Shown: in pieces, positions 25,869 through 34,207 of the stretch
Numbering within the stretch: position 1 is the first letter of the stretch
Layout: the number at the start of each line of letters is the position of its first letter
Source: Candidatus Anaplasma sp. TIGMIC
Lineage (GTDB): Bacteria; Pseudomonadota; Alphaproteobacteria; Rickettsiales; Anaplasmataceae
NCBI RefSeq assembly: GCF_028204095.1
Contig: NZ_JAQLOH010000008.1
Coordinates: 1-41,829, forward strand
Direction of reading: 5' to 3'
Length of the DNA stretch: 41,829 nt
Position numbers and translations under genes: made by a program
Notes under the pieces: generated by a model
The model's input: only the letters and a program-made list of their open reading frames with translations
What the model was told of the DNA's origin: nothing
Databases searched by the model: none

Positions 25869-27266
25869 CTATTCAATTTCTCCCTGTGGATAGAGCCCTG
25901 TAAAGCAGGCATCACAGAACTGTGGGGCGGTATTATTTCTATCCGTACCGCAAACTGCTCTATAAAGACCATTAATGCTGATGAAAGACAGGCTGTCACA
26001 GTTCAGCATCTTTGTTAATTGGTTGATCGACAAATTGTTTGCTACCAATTTAGACCTTGTGGGCGTGTCAATACCGTAAAAGCATGAATATATGGTGGGC
26101 GGGCTCGATATCCTTAGATGAATATTTTTCGTGCCAGCCCTTCTCAATAGCGCTATGACTTCGCGCAGTGTAGTTCCCCGCACTATGCTGTCGTCTACTA
26201 AAACTATGTTCTTTCCACGCAAAATTGCTGCGTTAGCATTGTGTTTCAATTCCACCCCAAGCTTTCTGGCCTTGTCGGACGGCTGTATGAAAGTACGTCC
26301 TACATAGTGATTTCTTACTATTCCAAACTCGAACGGAACCCCAGATTCTGTTGCATAGCCCATGGCTGCGGGGATCCCGGAATCTGGCACAGGCACCACC
26401 ATATCAACGTTCTTAGGAGGTGGGCTTTCAGCAGCGAGTGTTGCACCAATGTTTTTTCTTGTCTCATATACCGGTCTATTCTCTACAACACTATCAGGAC
26501 GGGCAAAATATATGTACTCAAATATGCAGAAACTGTACTTCTCCGTTTTGAAAGGGAACACACTAAAGATGTTATTTTCCTTGTCTATTGCGACTAACTC
26601 TCCAGGTTCTATATTCCGGACAAACTTTGCACCTACTATATCAAGTGCGCACGTTTCAGAAGCAAGGACATGCGCGCCGTCCACAATGCCTAACACAAGC
26701 GGCCGAATTCCTGCGGCATCTCTCACTCCTATCAGCGTGTCTCGAGCAACGATAGCAAACGCGAAAGCTCCGCGAACCTTCTGTATTGATGAGGAGACGC
26801 AATCAACCAGCGTGGAAGAATCGTGAGTCGCAATCAAGTGCGCGACTACTTCGGTATCTATATTGGAGGTAAAGACGCAACCTCGTTTTACAAGGTCTTC
26901 CCGCAGGCTACTAGCGTTCGTTAAGTTACCATTATGTGCCACCGAAAGGGGGCCAAATTTGCTATCTACAATAAACGGCTGCGTCCCAGTAGCTGTGACT
27001 CCCCCGCTTGTAGAGTAGCGCACATGGCCAACAGCAAGATTACCATCTAGTGAGCCGACTACGCTGTTACCAAATACGCTGCTTACACAGCCACTCTTGT
27101 AAAATGAGCCAGGTATCGTGGAGCCTACTGTATAGGCAGCCAGACCGAAGGATTCCTGGCCACGATGTTGCAGAGCGTGCAACCCCAGCAGACATTTGTG
27201 TACCGCGTTGCTGTGGTTCTGAATTGCAAAAACCCCGCACTCCTCACGTACGCTTGCGAATGGCAT
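25869..27266 (-). CDS. purF: Amidophosphoribosyltransferase
   Basis: PurF makes phosphoribosylamine from PRPP and glutamine, the first step of purine synthesis. This protein has 465 residues. A 9-residue leader (MPFASVREE) would be cut to expose the catalytic Cys of CGVFAIQNH. The glutaminase domain has GLHALQHRGQES, HVRYSTSGG and VAHNGNLTN. The PRPP loop is IVLVDDSIVRGTT. Four Cys that match the iron-sulfur ligands of the Bacillus-type enzyme are present: in FCIFEYIYFARPDS, YSCFYGIDTP and the pair FCDACFTG, so this is the Fe-S, propeptide class. The gene stands alone, which is usual in genomes where purine genes are scattered. Confidence 0.97.
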   Translation of the reverse strand: MPFASVREECGVFAIQNHSNAVHKCLLGLHALQHRGQESFGLAAYTVGSTIPGSFYKSGCVSSVFGNSVVGSLDGNLAVGHVRYSTSGGVTATGTQPFIVDSKFGPLSVAHNGNLTNASSLREDLVKRGCVFTSNIDTEVVAHLIATHDSSTLVDCVSSSIQKVRGAFAFAIVARDTLIGVRDAAGIRPLVLGIVDGAHVLASETCALDIVGAKFVRNIEPGELVAIDKENNIFSVFPFKTEKYSFCIFEYIYFARPDSVVENRPVYETRKNIGATLAAESPPPKNVDMVVPVPDSGIPAAMGYATESGVPFEFGIVRNHYVGRTFIQPSDKARKLGVELKHNANAAILRGKNIVLVDDSIVRGTTLREVIALLRRAGTKNIHLRISSPPTIYSCFYGIDTPTRSKLVANNLSINQLTKMLNCDSLSFISINGLYRAVCGTDRNNTAPQFCDACFTGLYPQGEIE

Positions 27267-27483
27267 GCACTACCCCAAACTCCATCATTAAGCATTTTAC
27301 CATCGGGGCATGCTTACCTCTAGCATTAATCACGTATTCAGCCGTAATTGACCAAAGATTCTGGTGTTGCGGTAGAGTGGTCTACTATGTTACGTATGGT
27401 AAAACCAACCGAGCATAAGAGAAAAATAGGTTTCTCTCACTGAGTTTAGGCAATGGAATACCTCCATACCTTTTTTGCATGTT

Positions 27484-28038
27484 TTAAAACGGCACGCTCA
27501 CTTTAGAGATAAACTCCGCAGCGTCTCCGTTTAAAAGCATGGGAATGTTTTCAGCTATGTTGGCGATGGCTTCATGTACGGCGGCGGGGTTCGTAAAGTC
27601 GGACAACACATAGTCAGACATGTTGCATCCGTCGGAGCGTCCAACACCAAACCTTACCCGCAAGTAGTCCTTCCCAATGGCGGCGTCAATTGAACGAATA
27701 CCATTATGGCCTCCGCTACCGCCACCACGTTTCACCCTAATCACACCCTGTCGCAGCTCAGTGTCATCATGAAATACCGTTATGGAATCAAGTGACATCT
27801 TGTACAGGCTCACCGCGCGTTGCACGGGATCACCCGAATTGTTCATGTAAGAAAGAGGCTTAAGAAGTACCACACGGTGCGATTCTAAGTCTCCAATGGA
27901 AACATCAGCATTATGCTTACAGCAAAACTCCGGAAAGCCAAAACGACGCGCCACCGCGTCCAATATCATAAAACCGACATTGTGGCGCGTCATCTCATAT
28001 CGCTTTCCTGGGTTGCCTAACCCAACAAAGAGCAACAT
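27484..28038 (-). CDS. pth: Peptidyl-tRNA hydrolase
   Basis: Pth releases tRNA from prematurely dropped peptidyl-tRNAs. This protein has 184 residues. It starts MLLFVGLGNPGKRYEMTRHN, with the Asn of GLGNPG and the catalytic His of RHNVG. KPLSYMNNSG and the Asp of FHDDTEL are kept, and the GGGSGGHNGIRSI loop is complete. The gene lies 8 bases after rplY on the same strand, the common bacterial pairing, and the two are surely co-transcribed. Confidence 0.97.
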   Translation of the reverse strand: MLLFVGLGNPGKRYEMTRHNVGFMILDAVARRFGFPEFCCKHNADVSIGDLESHRVVLLKPLSYMNNSGDPVQRAVSLYKMSLDSITVFHDDTELRQGVIRVKRGGGSGGHNGIRSIDAAIGKDYLRVRFGVGRSDGCNMSDYVLSDFTNPAAVHEAIANIAENIPMLLNGDAAEFISKVSVPF

Positions 28039-28046
28039 GCTACAAG

Positions 28047-28673
28047 CTATTTGTTGTCTTCAGGAGTCTCAGTAGGAGCTTCCTCAGCTGACTCTGTTGT
28101 TTCGTCTGAAGAAGATACTGCAAGAATAACAGGGTCCTCCTCCTTCATAACAACATTCATAGTACTAGGCAGCTTCAAGTCGCTAACATGGAGAGAATGC
28201 CCTATAGCAACGTCAAGCAAATCAACCTCGATATTTTTTGGTATGTGGTCAGGTGAGCATCGTATCAACAACGAGCGATGCATCACGTTCAGAACGCCGC
28301 CTTGCTTGACGCCAGCACACTTATTCTCATTAAGAAACACGAGAGGAACCTCTATCTTCATCTCAGAGTTTCTATCCACAAATTGAAAATCTACGTGGGT
28401 GATCATCCCACTCACCGGATGTTTTTGTATGTCTTTCGTTATCACATACTCCTTCTCCTTACCGATGCACAATTCGATAAGCTTGGAGAATATAGAAAAC
28501 GAGCGACACTTCTTCAAAAAATCTACATAGTGTAAAGATATGTTCATGGGCTCGCGACCCTTCCCGTATATTACAGCAGGTATAAGCCCAGCTGCGCGCA
28601 AAGCCCTGGCACTGCCTGTGCCACACCGTTCACGTACAGAGGCATCTACCTTTATCATGTCTTCATGATCCAT
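28047..28673 (-). CDS. rplY: Ribosomal protein L25 with TL5/Ctc C-terminal domain
   Basis: L25 binds 5S rRNA in the central protuberance of the large subunit. The ATG at 28673 is preceded by AGAGGAG at a good distance, which decides it over an in-frame start at 28733. The protein has 208 residues. The N-terminal L25 domain reads CGTGSARALRAAGLIPAVIYG, and the second domain has THVDFQFVDRNSEMKIEVPL and GGVLNVMHRSLLIRC, so this is the longer TL5/Ctc type. The tail is acidic (ESAEEAPTETPED). pth follows 8 bases later. Confidence 0.96.
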   Translation of the reverse strand: MDHEDMIKVDASVRERCGTGSARALRAAGLIPAVIYGKGREPMNISLHYVDFLKKCRSFSIFSKLIELCIGKEKEYVITKDIQKHPVSGMITHVDFQFVDRNSEMKIEVPLVFLNENKCAGVKQGGVLNVMHRSLLIRCSPDHIPKNIEVDLLDVAIGHSLHVSDLKLPSTMNVVMKEEDPVILAVSSSDETTESAEEAPTETPEDNK

Positions 28674-29004
28674 CTCGAACTCCTCTAAAATAGCAACCAC
28701 AATAACGTTGCTGTGCCGTCCAGAATATCGCAATCACACAGATACTCAAAGGCCTATTTTATCCCGCAATGCAGACAAGAAGCTATCTTGCAGTATCATC
28801 AAAAAATATGTTTAGTGAGATACAATGCTGTCACGATAGCCGGTAGGCGCTGATCTAACAACCGTCGTCGGCGACCACGCGTTGGCGATAATACCACCAA
28901 CTGTGTGTTGTACTTCTCCGTCTTGTAGAGTGCATGACTGTATTGCAGTTTATACGGCGCGGTAGTTCAAAAATATTCGCGGCGTGATTAGAATAGCATC
29001 ATGA
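28674..29004. other. Gap of 331 bases between rplY and comF
   Basis: The end nearest rplY holds its ribosome site and, presumably, its promoter. I see no RNA gene or other structure. Confidence 0.4.
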
Positions 29005-29736
29005 TCATGTATTGCGTAGAGATCTTGCCAACGTTAAAGCTTGAACCTCAGTCGCGCCAGCTAGTATCAAAGTTTGCGCACATGACTGCAAGGTAGCTCC
29101 AGTAGTTGCTACGTCATCAACCAGCAGAATAGACCTTCCAACGACCATTGCAGGGTTGGAAACGGAGAATGAATTCTGAACATTCTGAGAGCGCATTGCA
29201 GCAGACAATTTGCCTTGCGGTGGAGTGCTTCGGTATTTTTTTAGTATGAACATTTCTGTGGGTACACCACATAGTTTACTTAACTCCAGTGCCAGTAATG
29301 CGGCTTGGTTAAACTTCCTATTAAGCAAACGAGGTCTATGAATGGGAACAGGAACCAGCATAGCGGCCCGAGCGAGCATTGCACGTCCCCTATCAAACAT
29401 CCAGGACGCATAGATCCTAACATGTGCCATCTCCCCACATTTCTTCAATTGTGTAATCAGTTTTTTGCTCTTTGCGTTGTATTCTAATACAGATTCCAGA
29501 GCGGTAAGGTATGAATGCTTACCCAAGCACTGTGCGCAGTATTTCATGCTGGGGAGTAGGGGTGCACTACAATGTATGCAGAAGTCGCCCTTCAAAAATG
29601 TAATCATGCTTCGACAAGGAGCGCATACAACGGCATTGGTTTTAAGCAGCGCTCCGCAATTTGCACAAGCCCACGGGAAAAAAATGTCTATTAACTTTCC
29701 TCCCAGGTTGCGTAGAGTGCCGTATAGTTCCGCCAT
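29005..29736 (-). CDS. ComF-family phosphoribosyltransferase-like protein
   Basis: The protein has 243 residues. It begins with a zinc-binding double ribbon: CANCGALL, CAPC, then CIHCSAPL and CAQC. The C-terminal half is a PRTase fold with the PRPP loop SILLVDDVATTGATLQSC. The order ribbon-then-PRTase is that of ComFC/GntX proteins, which take part in DNA uptake in competent bacteria, although in obligate intracellular species the role is not settled. KFNQAALLALELSK in the middle is also typical. The gene follows the KefB-type antiporter by 99 bases on the same strand. Confidence 0.9.
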   Translation of the reverse strand: MAELYGTLRNLGGKLIDIFFPWACANCGALLKTNAVVCAPCRSMITFLKGDFCIHCSAPLLPSMKYCAQCLGKHSYLTALESVLEYNAKSKKLITQLKKCGEMAHVRIYASWMFDRGRAMLARAAMLVPVPIHRPRLLNRKFNQAALLALELSKLCGVPTEMFILKKYRSTPPQGKLSAAMRSQNVQNSFSVSNPAMVVGRSILLVDDVATTGATLQSCAQTLILAGATEVQALTLARSLRNT

Positions 29737-29835
29737 ATTTTCCTAGTTCGTTTTCCATGTAGTCTGATGCTACAAGGGCAAAGCAGTAAAAAGCATCAAT
29801 AGAGGTATGAGACACGCTCACGTCAGAGCAGATAA

Positions 29836-31539
29836 TTAAGTATCATCGCGGTTTTCTTGTCGCTTATAATCTTCCATTCGAAACGTGTTCTGTAGCGAAA
29901 GTATCGCATTGTCGCTATAACCGCTTATACTAAGCGCAACACCACCAAGCTGTAGCCCCGCTTCGTAAGTCTCGGGTATGATATGATGGGCACCGAGCTT
30001 AATGTACATGTCGGCCTTACTCAAATCAGGGATACGAACCGCTATTACAACGTTAGGGAAATTTTTTGAGACTAACGTTATGATCTTTTTTGCTGTTACT
30101 TCATTATTTATGGCAAGTGTCACAGCAGTAGCGCGCGCCGCACCCATAGCCTCGAGTACTTCAAGCTTCGTTAAATCTCCCAAGTATACGGGGTAACCCT
30201 CTTTCCGTCCTTCGGCAACAACGCTAGGCTGTATATCAGAAGCTATGTAATTCACATGCTCGGCGGTAAGAACCTTGGCAACCAAACGCCCAACCCGGCC
30301 AAAGCCCACAACAATTACATGCTGATCCAGGTCACTAGTGTCTAAAACAAGTGCCTTTGCGGAGAAAGATACCTTTTTTGCAGTTAGCACGCTGGTGATC
30401 CAGTTGCCGAACGTAGCTAACAGCGGAGTGAAGGCCATTGTTACAGTAGTGGCCATCATCAAAACTTGCGCTAAGTCATGCGATAGAACATTCTTCTCAG
30501 CGGCCAAACCAAATAGTATGAATGCAAACTCACCGCCTTGAGAGAGCAAGAGCCCCGCCTGAATCCCTGCAGAAAGTGGGAAGCGGAAGCACCGGCACAG
30601 TATGCAAACAATGCAAGACTTCAGAAGTATCAACGACAGAGATAACGCCGCCACAAATGGTAACTTGCTGAGCAACAACTCTGTGTTGATCGACATTCCA
30701 ACAGTCATGAAAAACAGCCCGAGCAGCAGCTTCTTAAACGGCAGTACCACTTGTTCTACGTCGTACCGGTACTCCGTTTCAGCAACAAGCAATCCTGAAA
30801 CAAATGCGCCTAGCGCCATGGATAAATTAAAGTTTTCAGTTATAAAAGCAGCGCCAAGTACTATTAGCAATGTGGAGGCGATAAAAATCTCATTGCTCTT
30901 CATGGCCGCTATCGTACCAAACAATGGCCGCAATAGTAATCTGCCGGTAACGAAGATTAGCGCCAGGGCGATTCCAGCCTTTAAGAGCGCGTGCAGCAAA
31001 GAAGCAACCAAACTAGTAGACTCTCCAGCAAGTAAAGGCAGCAGCACTATTAGTGGGACTACAGCAAAGTCCTGCAACAGCAGTACCGCTATGGAAAGTC
31101 GACCGACTTGCGACGATTGCTGCCCCTTTTCTTGTAGCACCTGGAGCACTATAGCGGTGGAGGACAGGGCCAACGCACCACCAATGACAACAGCGCTCTC
31201 GGAGTCCACTCCCAGACCCCGTGCTATGCACCATATTAACGTTGCGGTCACTATAACCTGAAGGGTTCCGAACCCAAAGACGTGCATTCGCATCGCGGCT
31301 AATCGCTCAAACGTGAGCTCTATGCCTATCAGGAAAAGCAAGAAAACCACGCCAAACTCAGCCAAGTTGCTGATTATTACGGAGGATTCCACCAATCTAA
31401 GGCCGTGCGACCCTATAGCAGCCCCAGCAACAAAATATCCGAGAACGGGGCTTATGCGCAGCTTCCAGAATACCATAGCAACCACAACAGCAGCTGCGAG
31501 TAGCACTATGACATCTACAAGGTAACTAGAACTATGCAT
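29836..31539 (-). CDS. KefB/CPA2-type monovalent cation:proton antiporter
   Basis: The protein has 567 residues. The first 380 or so form about 12 membrane helices of the Na+/H+ exchanger (CPA2) fold, with GYFVAGAAIGSHG, FLLFLIGIELTFERL and GAFVSGLLVAETEYR. The C-terminal part is a TrkA-N (RCK) nucleotide-binding domain, starting HVIVVGFGRVGRLVAKVL at about residue 405 and followed by VYLGDLTKLEVLEAMGA. This layout is that of KefB/KefC, glutathione- or nucleotide-gated K+/H+ systems. Whether K+ or Na+ is moved cannot be told. It starts 9 bases after the thioredoxin-like gene, suggesting shared transcription and perhaps a link with redox stress. Confidence 0.93.
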   Translation of the reverse strand: MHSSSYLVDVIVLLAAAVVVAMVFWKLRISPVLGYFVAGAAIGSHGLRLVESSVIISNLAEFGVVFLLFLIGIELTFERLAAMRMHVFGFGTLQVIVTATLIWCIARGLGVDSESAVVIGGALALSSTAIVLQVLQEKGQQSSQVGRLSIAVLLLQDFAVVPLIVLLPLLAGESTSLVASLLHALLKAGIALALIFVTGRLLLRPLFGTIAAMKSNEIFIASTLLIVLGAAFITENFNLSMALGAFVSGLLVAETEYRYDVEQVVLPFKKLLLGLFFMTVGMSINTELLLSKLPFVAALSLSLILLKSCIVCILCRCFRFPLSAGIQAGLLLSQGGEFAFILFGLAAEKNVLSHDLAQVLMMATTVTMAFTPLLATFGNWITSVLTAKKVSFSAKALVLDTSDLDQHVIVVGFGRVGRLVAKVLTAEHVNYIASDIQPSVVAEGRKEGYPVYLGDLTKLEVLEAMGAARATAVTLAINNEVTAKKIITLVSKNFPNVVIAVRIPDLSKADMYIKLGAHHIIPETYEAGLQLGGVALSISGYSDNAILSLQNTFRMEDYKRQENRDDT

Positions 31540-31548
31540 CCTACAAAT

Positions 31549-32121
31549 TCAATTTGTAACATCATCAAGGCAACGCCACTTGATCGAGCAACCAATGCTT
31601 GGTACCTGGTTCTCAGGAGCCTCGCCTGTTGCTGCAATGTGCTTTACGGCCTCAAACAACTCACCACCGGGCTCGTCAACGGCCTCGCGTTTAGGATCGT
31701 CAAAACGGCCCCTATAACGCAGCGCAAGATCTCGATTAAAACAGAAAAAGTCAGGGGTACAAACTGCACCATAGCTCTTTGCAACATCCTGGCTCTCGTC
31801 TATCAAATACTGGAAAGGAAACTTATGCCCTCGCGCAAACAGCACCATCTTATCGTAGGCGTCATCCGGGTATGCAACAGTGTCGTTTGGCATAATTGCA
31901 ACTACACGTACACCATACCTTTCCATAAGATCTTCACACTGCGGCACAAGACGCCCTATTATAGCCTTCACGTACGGGCAGTGATTGCAAATGAACATTA
32001 CCAGCATGGCAGCTCCTCCACGGAGATCATCAAGCCCGTAGTAATTACCGTCAACAGATTTAAGGAAAAAGTCGCGTGCGCGGAAATCCGGATCCAATTT
32101 TGGTGTACCTATGGCCGCCAC
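31549..32121 (-). CDS. Thioredoxin-like redoxin protein with CNHC motif
   Basis: The protein has 190 residues and no signal peptide, so I place it in the cytoplasm. It starts with GTPKLDPDFRARDF, typical of the AhpC/TSA-redoxin family, then LDDLRGGAAMLVMFICNHCPYVKAI with a CxxC pair (CNHC) at the N-terminal end of the first helix. PNDTVAYPDDAYDKM and YGAVCTPDFFCFNRD, with a cis-Pro-like loop, complete the fold. The family is commonly annotated as thioredoxin family protein. The partner is unknown. The 9-base gap to the KefB-type antiporter makes co-transcription likely. Confidence 0.88.
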   Translation of the reverse strand: MAAIGTPKLDPDFRARDFFLKSVDGNYYGLDDLRGGAAMLVMFICNHCPYVKAIIGRLVPQCEDLMERYGVRVVAIMPNDTVAYPDDAYDKMVLFARGHKFPFQYLIDESQDVAKSYGAVCTPDFFCFNRDLALRYRGRFDDPKREAVDEPGGELFEAVKHIAATGEAPENQVPSIGCSIKWRCLDDVTN

Positions 32122-32338
32122 AGACTACCCAACTTAGTGACTCTCAAGACTGGGCATTCTAACTCGCTGTGTGGCACAAAGTCAAACAGTTTCGTGTTAT
32201 GCTAGTAACGCACCGCGCAAGCTACGATGGTAAAAAAACTGCTACTGAATTAATTACGTGGCATTTGATATGTATCTTGCCGTGATGGCACTTAGATTAC
32301 CCACGCAAAAGTATAAGTAAGCTCTGCTTTGGATAGCC

Positions 32339-32791
32339 TTAGTTGAAGGGCTTGATCATAACAGTGATTATGATGCCAATTACCAAAATTGTGACAGTCT
32401 CATTTAAAATACGGAAAAAGAGTGAGGACCGGACTCGCTTATCAAGAGCAAATTCGCGTCTGTACTTGGCTAGGAGCCCATGGATTGCGAACATGCACAG
32501 TACAAGAACAGCCTTAATGTGGAACCACGCGAACAAATACGCCTGGCTGGACACTGCAAGGACGGTACCAAATATCGCGGTAGAAACCATTGCTGGGTTC
32601 ATTATGTAAAGAAGTAGCCTGCGCTCCATAACCATTAGCAGCGCACTTGCCTCAGAGCCGGGAGAGGTGCTTGCATGGTAAACGAACAATCTTGGTAAAT
32701 AAAGCATACCGGCCATCCACATTACCACTGAAATCACATGGAATGCTTCTAGCCACCTGTACAGCTCGTAATGTAAAGGCACGGCACACAC
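32339..32791 (-). CDS. hemJ: Protoporphyrinogen oxidase HemJ
   Basis: HemJ oxidises protoporphyrinogen IX to protoporphyrin IX, the next-to-last step of heme synthesis. The protein has 150 residues with four hydrophobic segments. The first helix has the conserved His in EAFHVISVVMWMAGMLYLPR, followed by FVYH. The second region has MERRLLLYIMNPAM, and the third WFHIKAVLVLCMFAIHG. The start used is GTG at 32791; no ATG occurs until residue 26, inside the first helix. Rickettsiales rely on HemJ rather than HemG or HemY. The gene stands alone, transcribed in the same direction as its neighbours. Confidence 0.92.
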   Translation of the reverse strand: MCAVPLHYELYRWLEAFHVISVVMWMAGMLYLPRLFVYHASTSPGSEASALLMVMERRLLLYIMNPAMVSTAIFGTVLAVSSQAYLFAWFHIKAVLVLCMFAIHGLLAKYRREFALDKRVRSSLFFRILNETVTILVIGIIITVMIKPFN

Positions 32792-33122
32792 TCGCTACGG
32801 CAGAAAGCAGTGATAATTGTAATGTGTTTGCCTGTGGGAGGCTACGTATATTTATATTTTAATATTTGTAATGTACTCATACGTTAATGCTGACGGGGAT
32901 GTTACTTTACCGGCAGCATCACTCCACCACGTACGAATAGTTGCCGTGGTGATAGGACAGGAAAGCATGCGTTAGTAGCGAAAACGCATAAGTAATCTCA
33001 GATAACAAATTAGTAGAACTTCGCAGCGTACGATGAAAGCGAAGCAACGCTATGCCAAGACATTGAGCCGCCAATATGCAAGCACGTAGCAGACATCGAC
33101 ACAGTCTCCGCAGCCACCGAAA
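32792..33122. other. Gap of 331 bases between pdhB and hemJ
   Basis: The stretch is AT-rich near 32850-32880. I see no gene, RNA or clear terminator in it. Confidence 0.4.
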
Positions 33123-34121
33123 TTACGCAAAGGTATAGTCACAAGTCTTACGAACGGCTTCTACGATATCAGAAACCTGTGGTAGCGCGAGGCGTTCCAA
33201 GTTTTCTGCATACGGTAATGGCACATCTTTAGCTGCGACTCTAGCCACTGGAGCATCTAGGTAGTCAAACGCACGTTCATTAATAACTGCCACCAGCTCT
33301 GCGCCTATCCCGCTAAACGGCCATCCCTCTTCAACTGTGACAACCCGGTTTGTCTTGCGCACAGATTGTAGTATAGTTTCAGAGTCCAAGGGACGCAGGG
33401 TGCGCAGGTCTATGACTTCAGCACTGATATTATCCTTAGCCAATGTCTCTGCCGCGTCCAGCGCGTACCTAACCTGTAAGGAAAACGCAAGAATCGACAC
33501 GTCCGCACCTTCTCTGGCAATGGAAGCCTTACCTATCTCTACTAGATAATCTTCCCTGAGCTGCTCCGCAGGCACCTCATGCTGGTGACCATATGAAATT
33601 TCGTTTTCCAAAAAGACAACGGGATTAGGGTCCCGTATAGCAGACTTCAGTAACCCTTTGCAGTCCGCAGCGAAGTATGGCGCAATTACCTTCATTCCCG
33701 GTATGTGTGCGTACCAAGAAGCAAAACACTGAGAATGTTGAGCAGCTACTCCCGCGGCAGCGCCGTTGCGCCCACGAAACACTATGGGGCATCCAAGTTG
33801 GCCTCCAGACATGTATAAGGTTTTCGCCGCGGAGTTAACTATTTGGTCCATGGCTTGCATGGAAAAGTCAAAACTCATAAACTCCAGCACAGGTCGAAGT
33901 CCGGCAAATGCCGCACCCACGGCAAGCCCCGTAAAGCCGTGCTCGCTTATGGGAGTATCGACGACTCTATTGGGACCAAACTTTTCTAGGAGCCCTTGGC
34001 TAACTTTATACGCACCCTGATATTCTCCGACCTCTTCTCCCATTAGGAAGACGTTGGGATCGCGCTCCATCTCTTCCTCTATAGCTCGGCGCAAAGCCTC
34101 CCTTACAGTTATGACTTCCAT
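33123..34121 (-). CDS. pdhB: Pyruvate dehydrogenase E1 component, beta subunit
   Basis: PdhB with PdhA forms the E1 enzyme that decarboxylates pyruvate with thiamine diphosphate and feeds the TCA cycle. The protein has 332 residues. It starts [20 protein letters not shown]; the thiamine-binding region reads [40 protein letters not shown] and [16 protein letters not shown] follow, and the transketolase C-terminal domain has [12 protein letters not shown] and [14 protein letters not shown]. pdhA is not adjacent, as is usual in this family where the two subunit genes are separated. It lies 86 bases after the 864-residue gene on the same strand. Confidence 0.96.
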   Translation of the reverse strand: MEVITVREALRRAIEEEMERDPNVFLMGEEVGEYQGAYKVSQGLLEKFGPNRVVDTPISEHGFTGLAVGAAFAGLRPVLEFMSFDFSMQAMDQIVNSAAKTLYMSGGQLGCPIVFRGRNGAAAGVAAQHSQCFASWYAHIPGMKVIAPYFAADCKGLLKSAIRDPNPVVFLENEISYGHQHEVPAEQLREDYLVEIGKASIAREGADVSILAFSLQVRYALDAAETLAKDNISAEVIDLRTLRPLDSETILQSVRKTNRVVTVEEGWPFSGIGAELVAVINERAFDYLDAPVARVAAKDVPLPYAENLERLALPQVSDIVEAVRKTCDYTFA

Positions 34122-34207
34122 ATGCCTCCAGAGGTAAAAACTGCAGCGCCCATCCTACTTTAAAAGGACAGGTAATGCAAATACATATAGCCTCTTGATA
34201 CGACGCA

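Noticed and set aside
30602-31261. 219-codon plus-strand frame
   Set aside because: It lies wholly antisense to the KefB-type antiporter, which has clear family motifs.
31534-32205. 223-codon plus-strand frame
   Set aside because: It is antisense to the thioredoxin-like gene and has no ribosome site or protein-like pattern.
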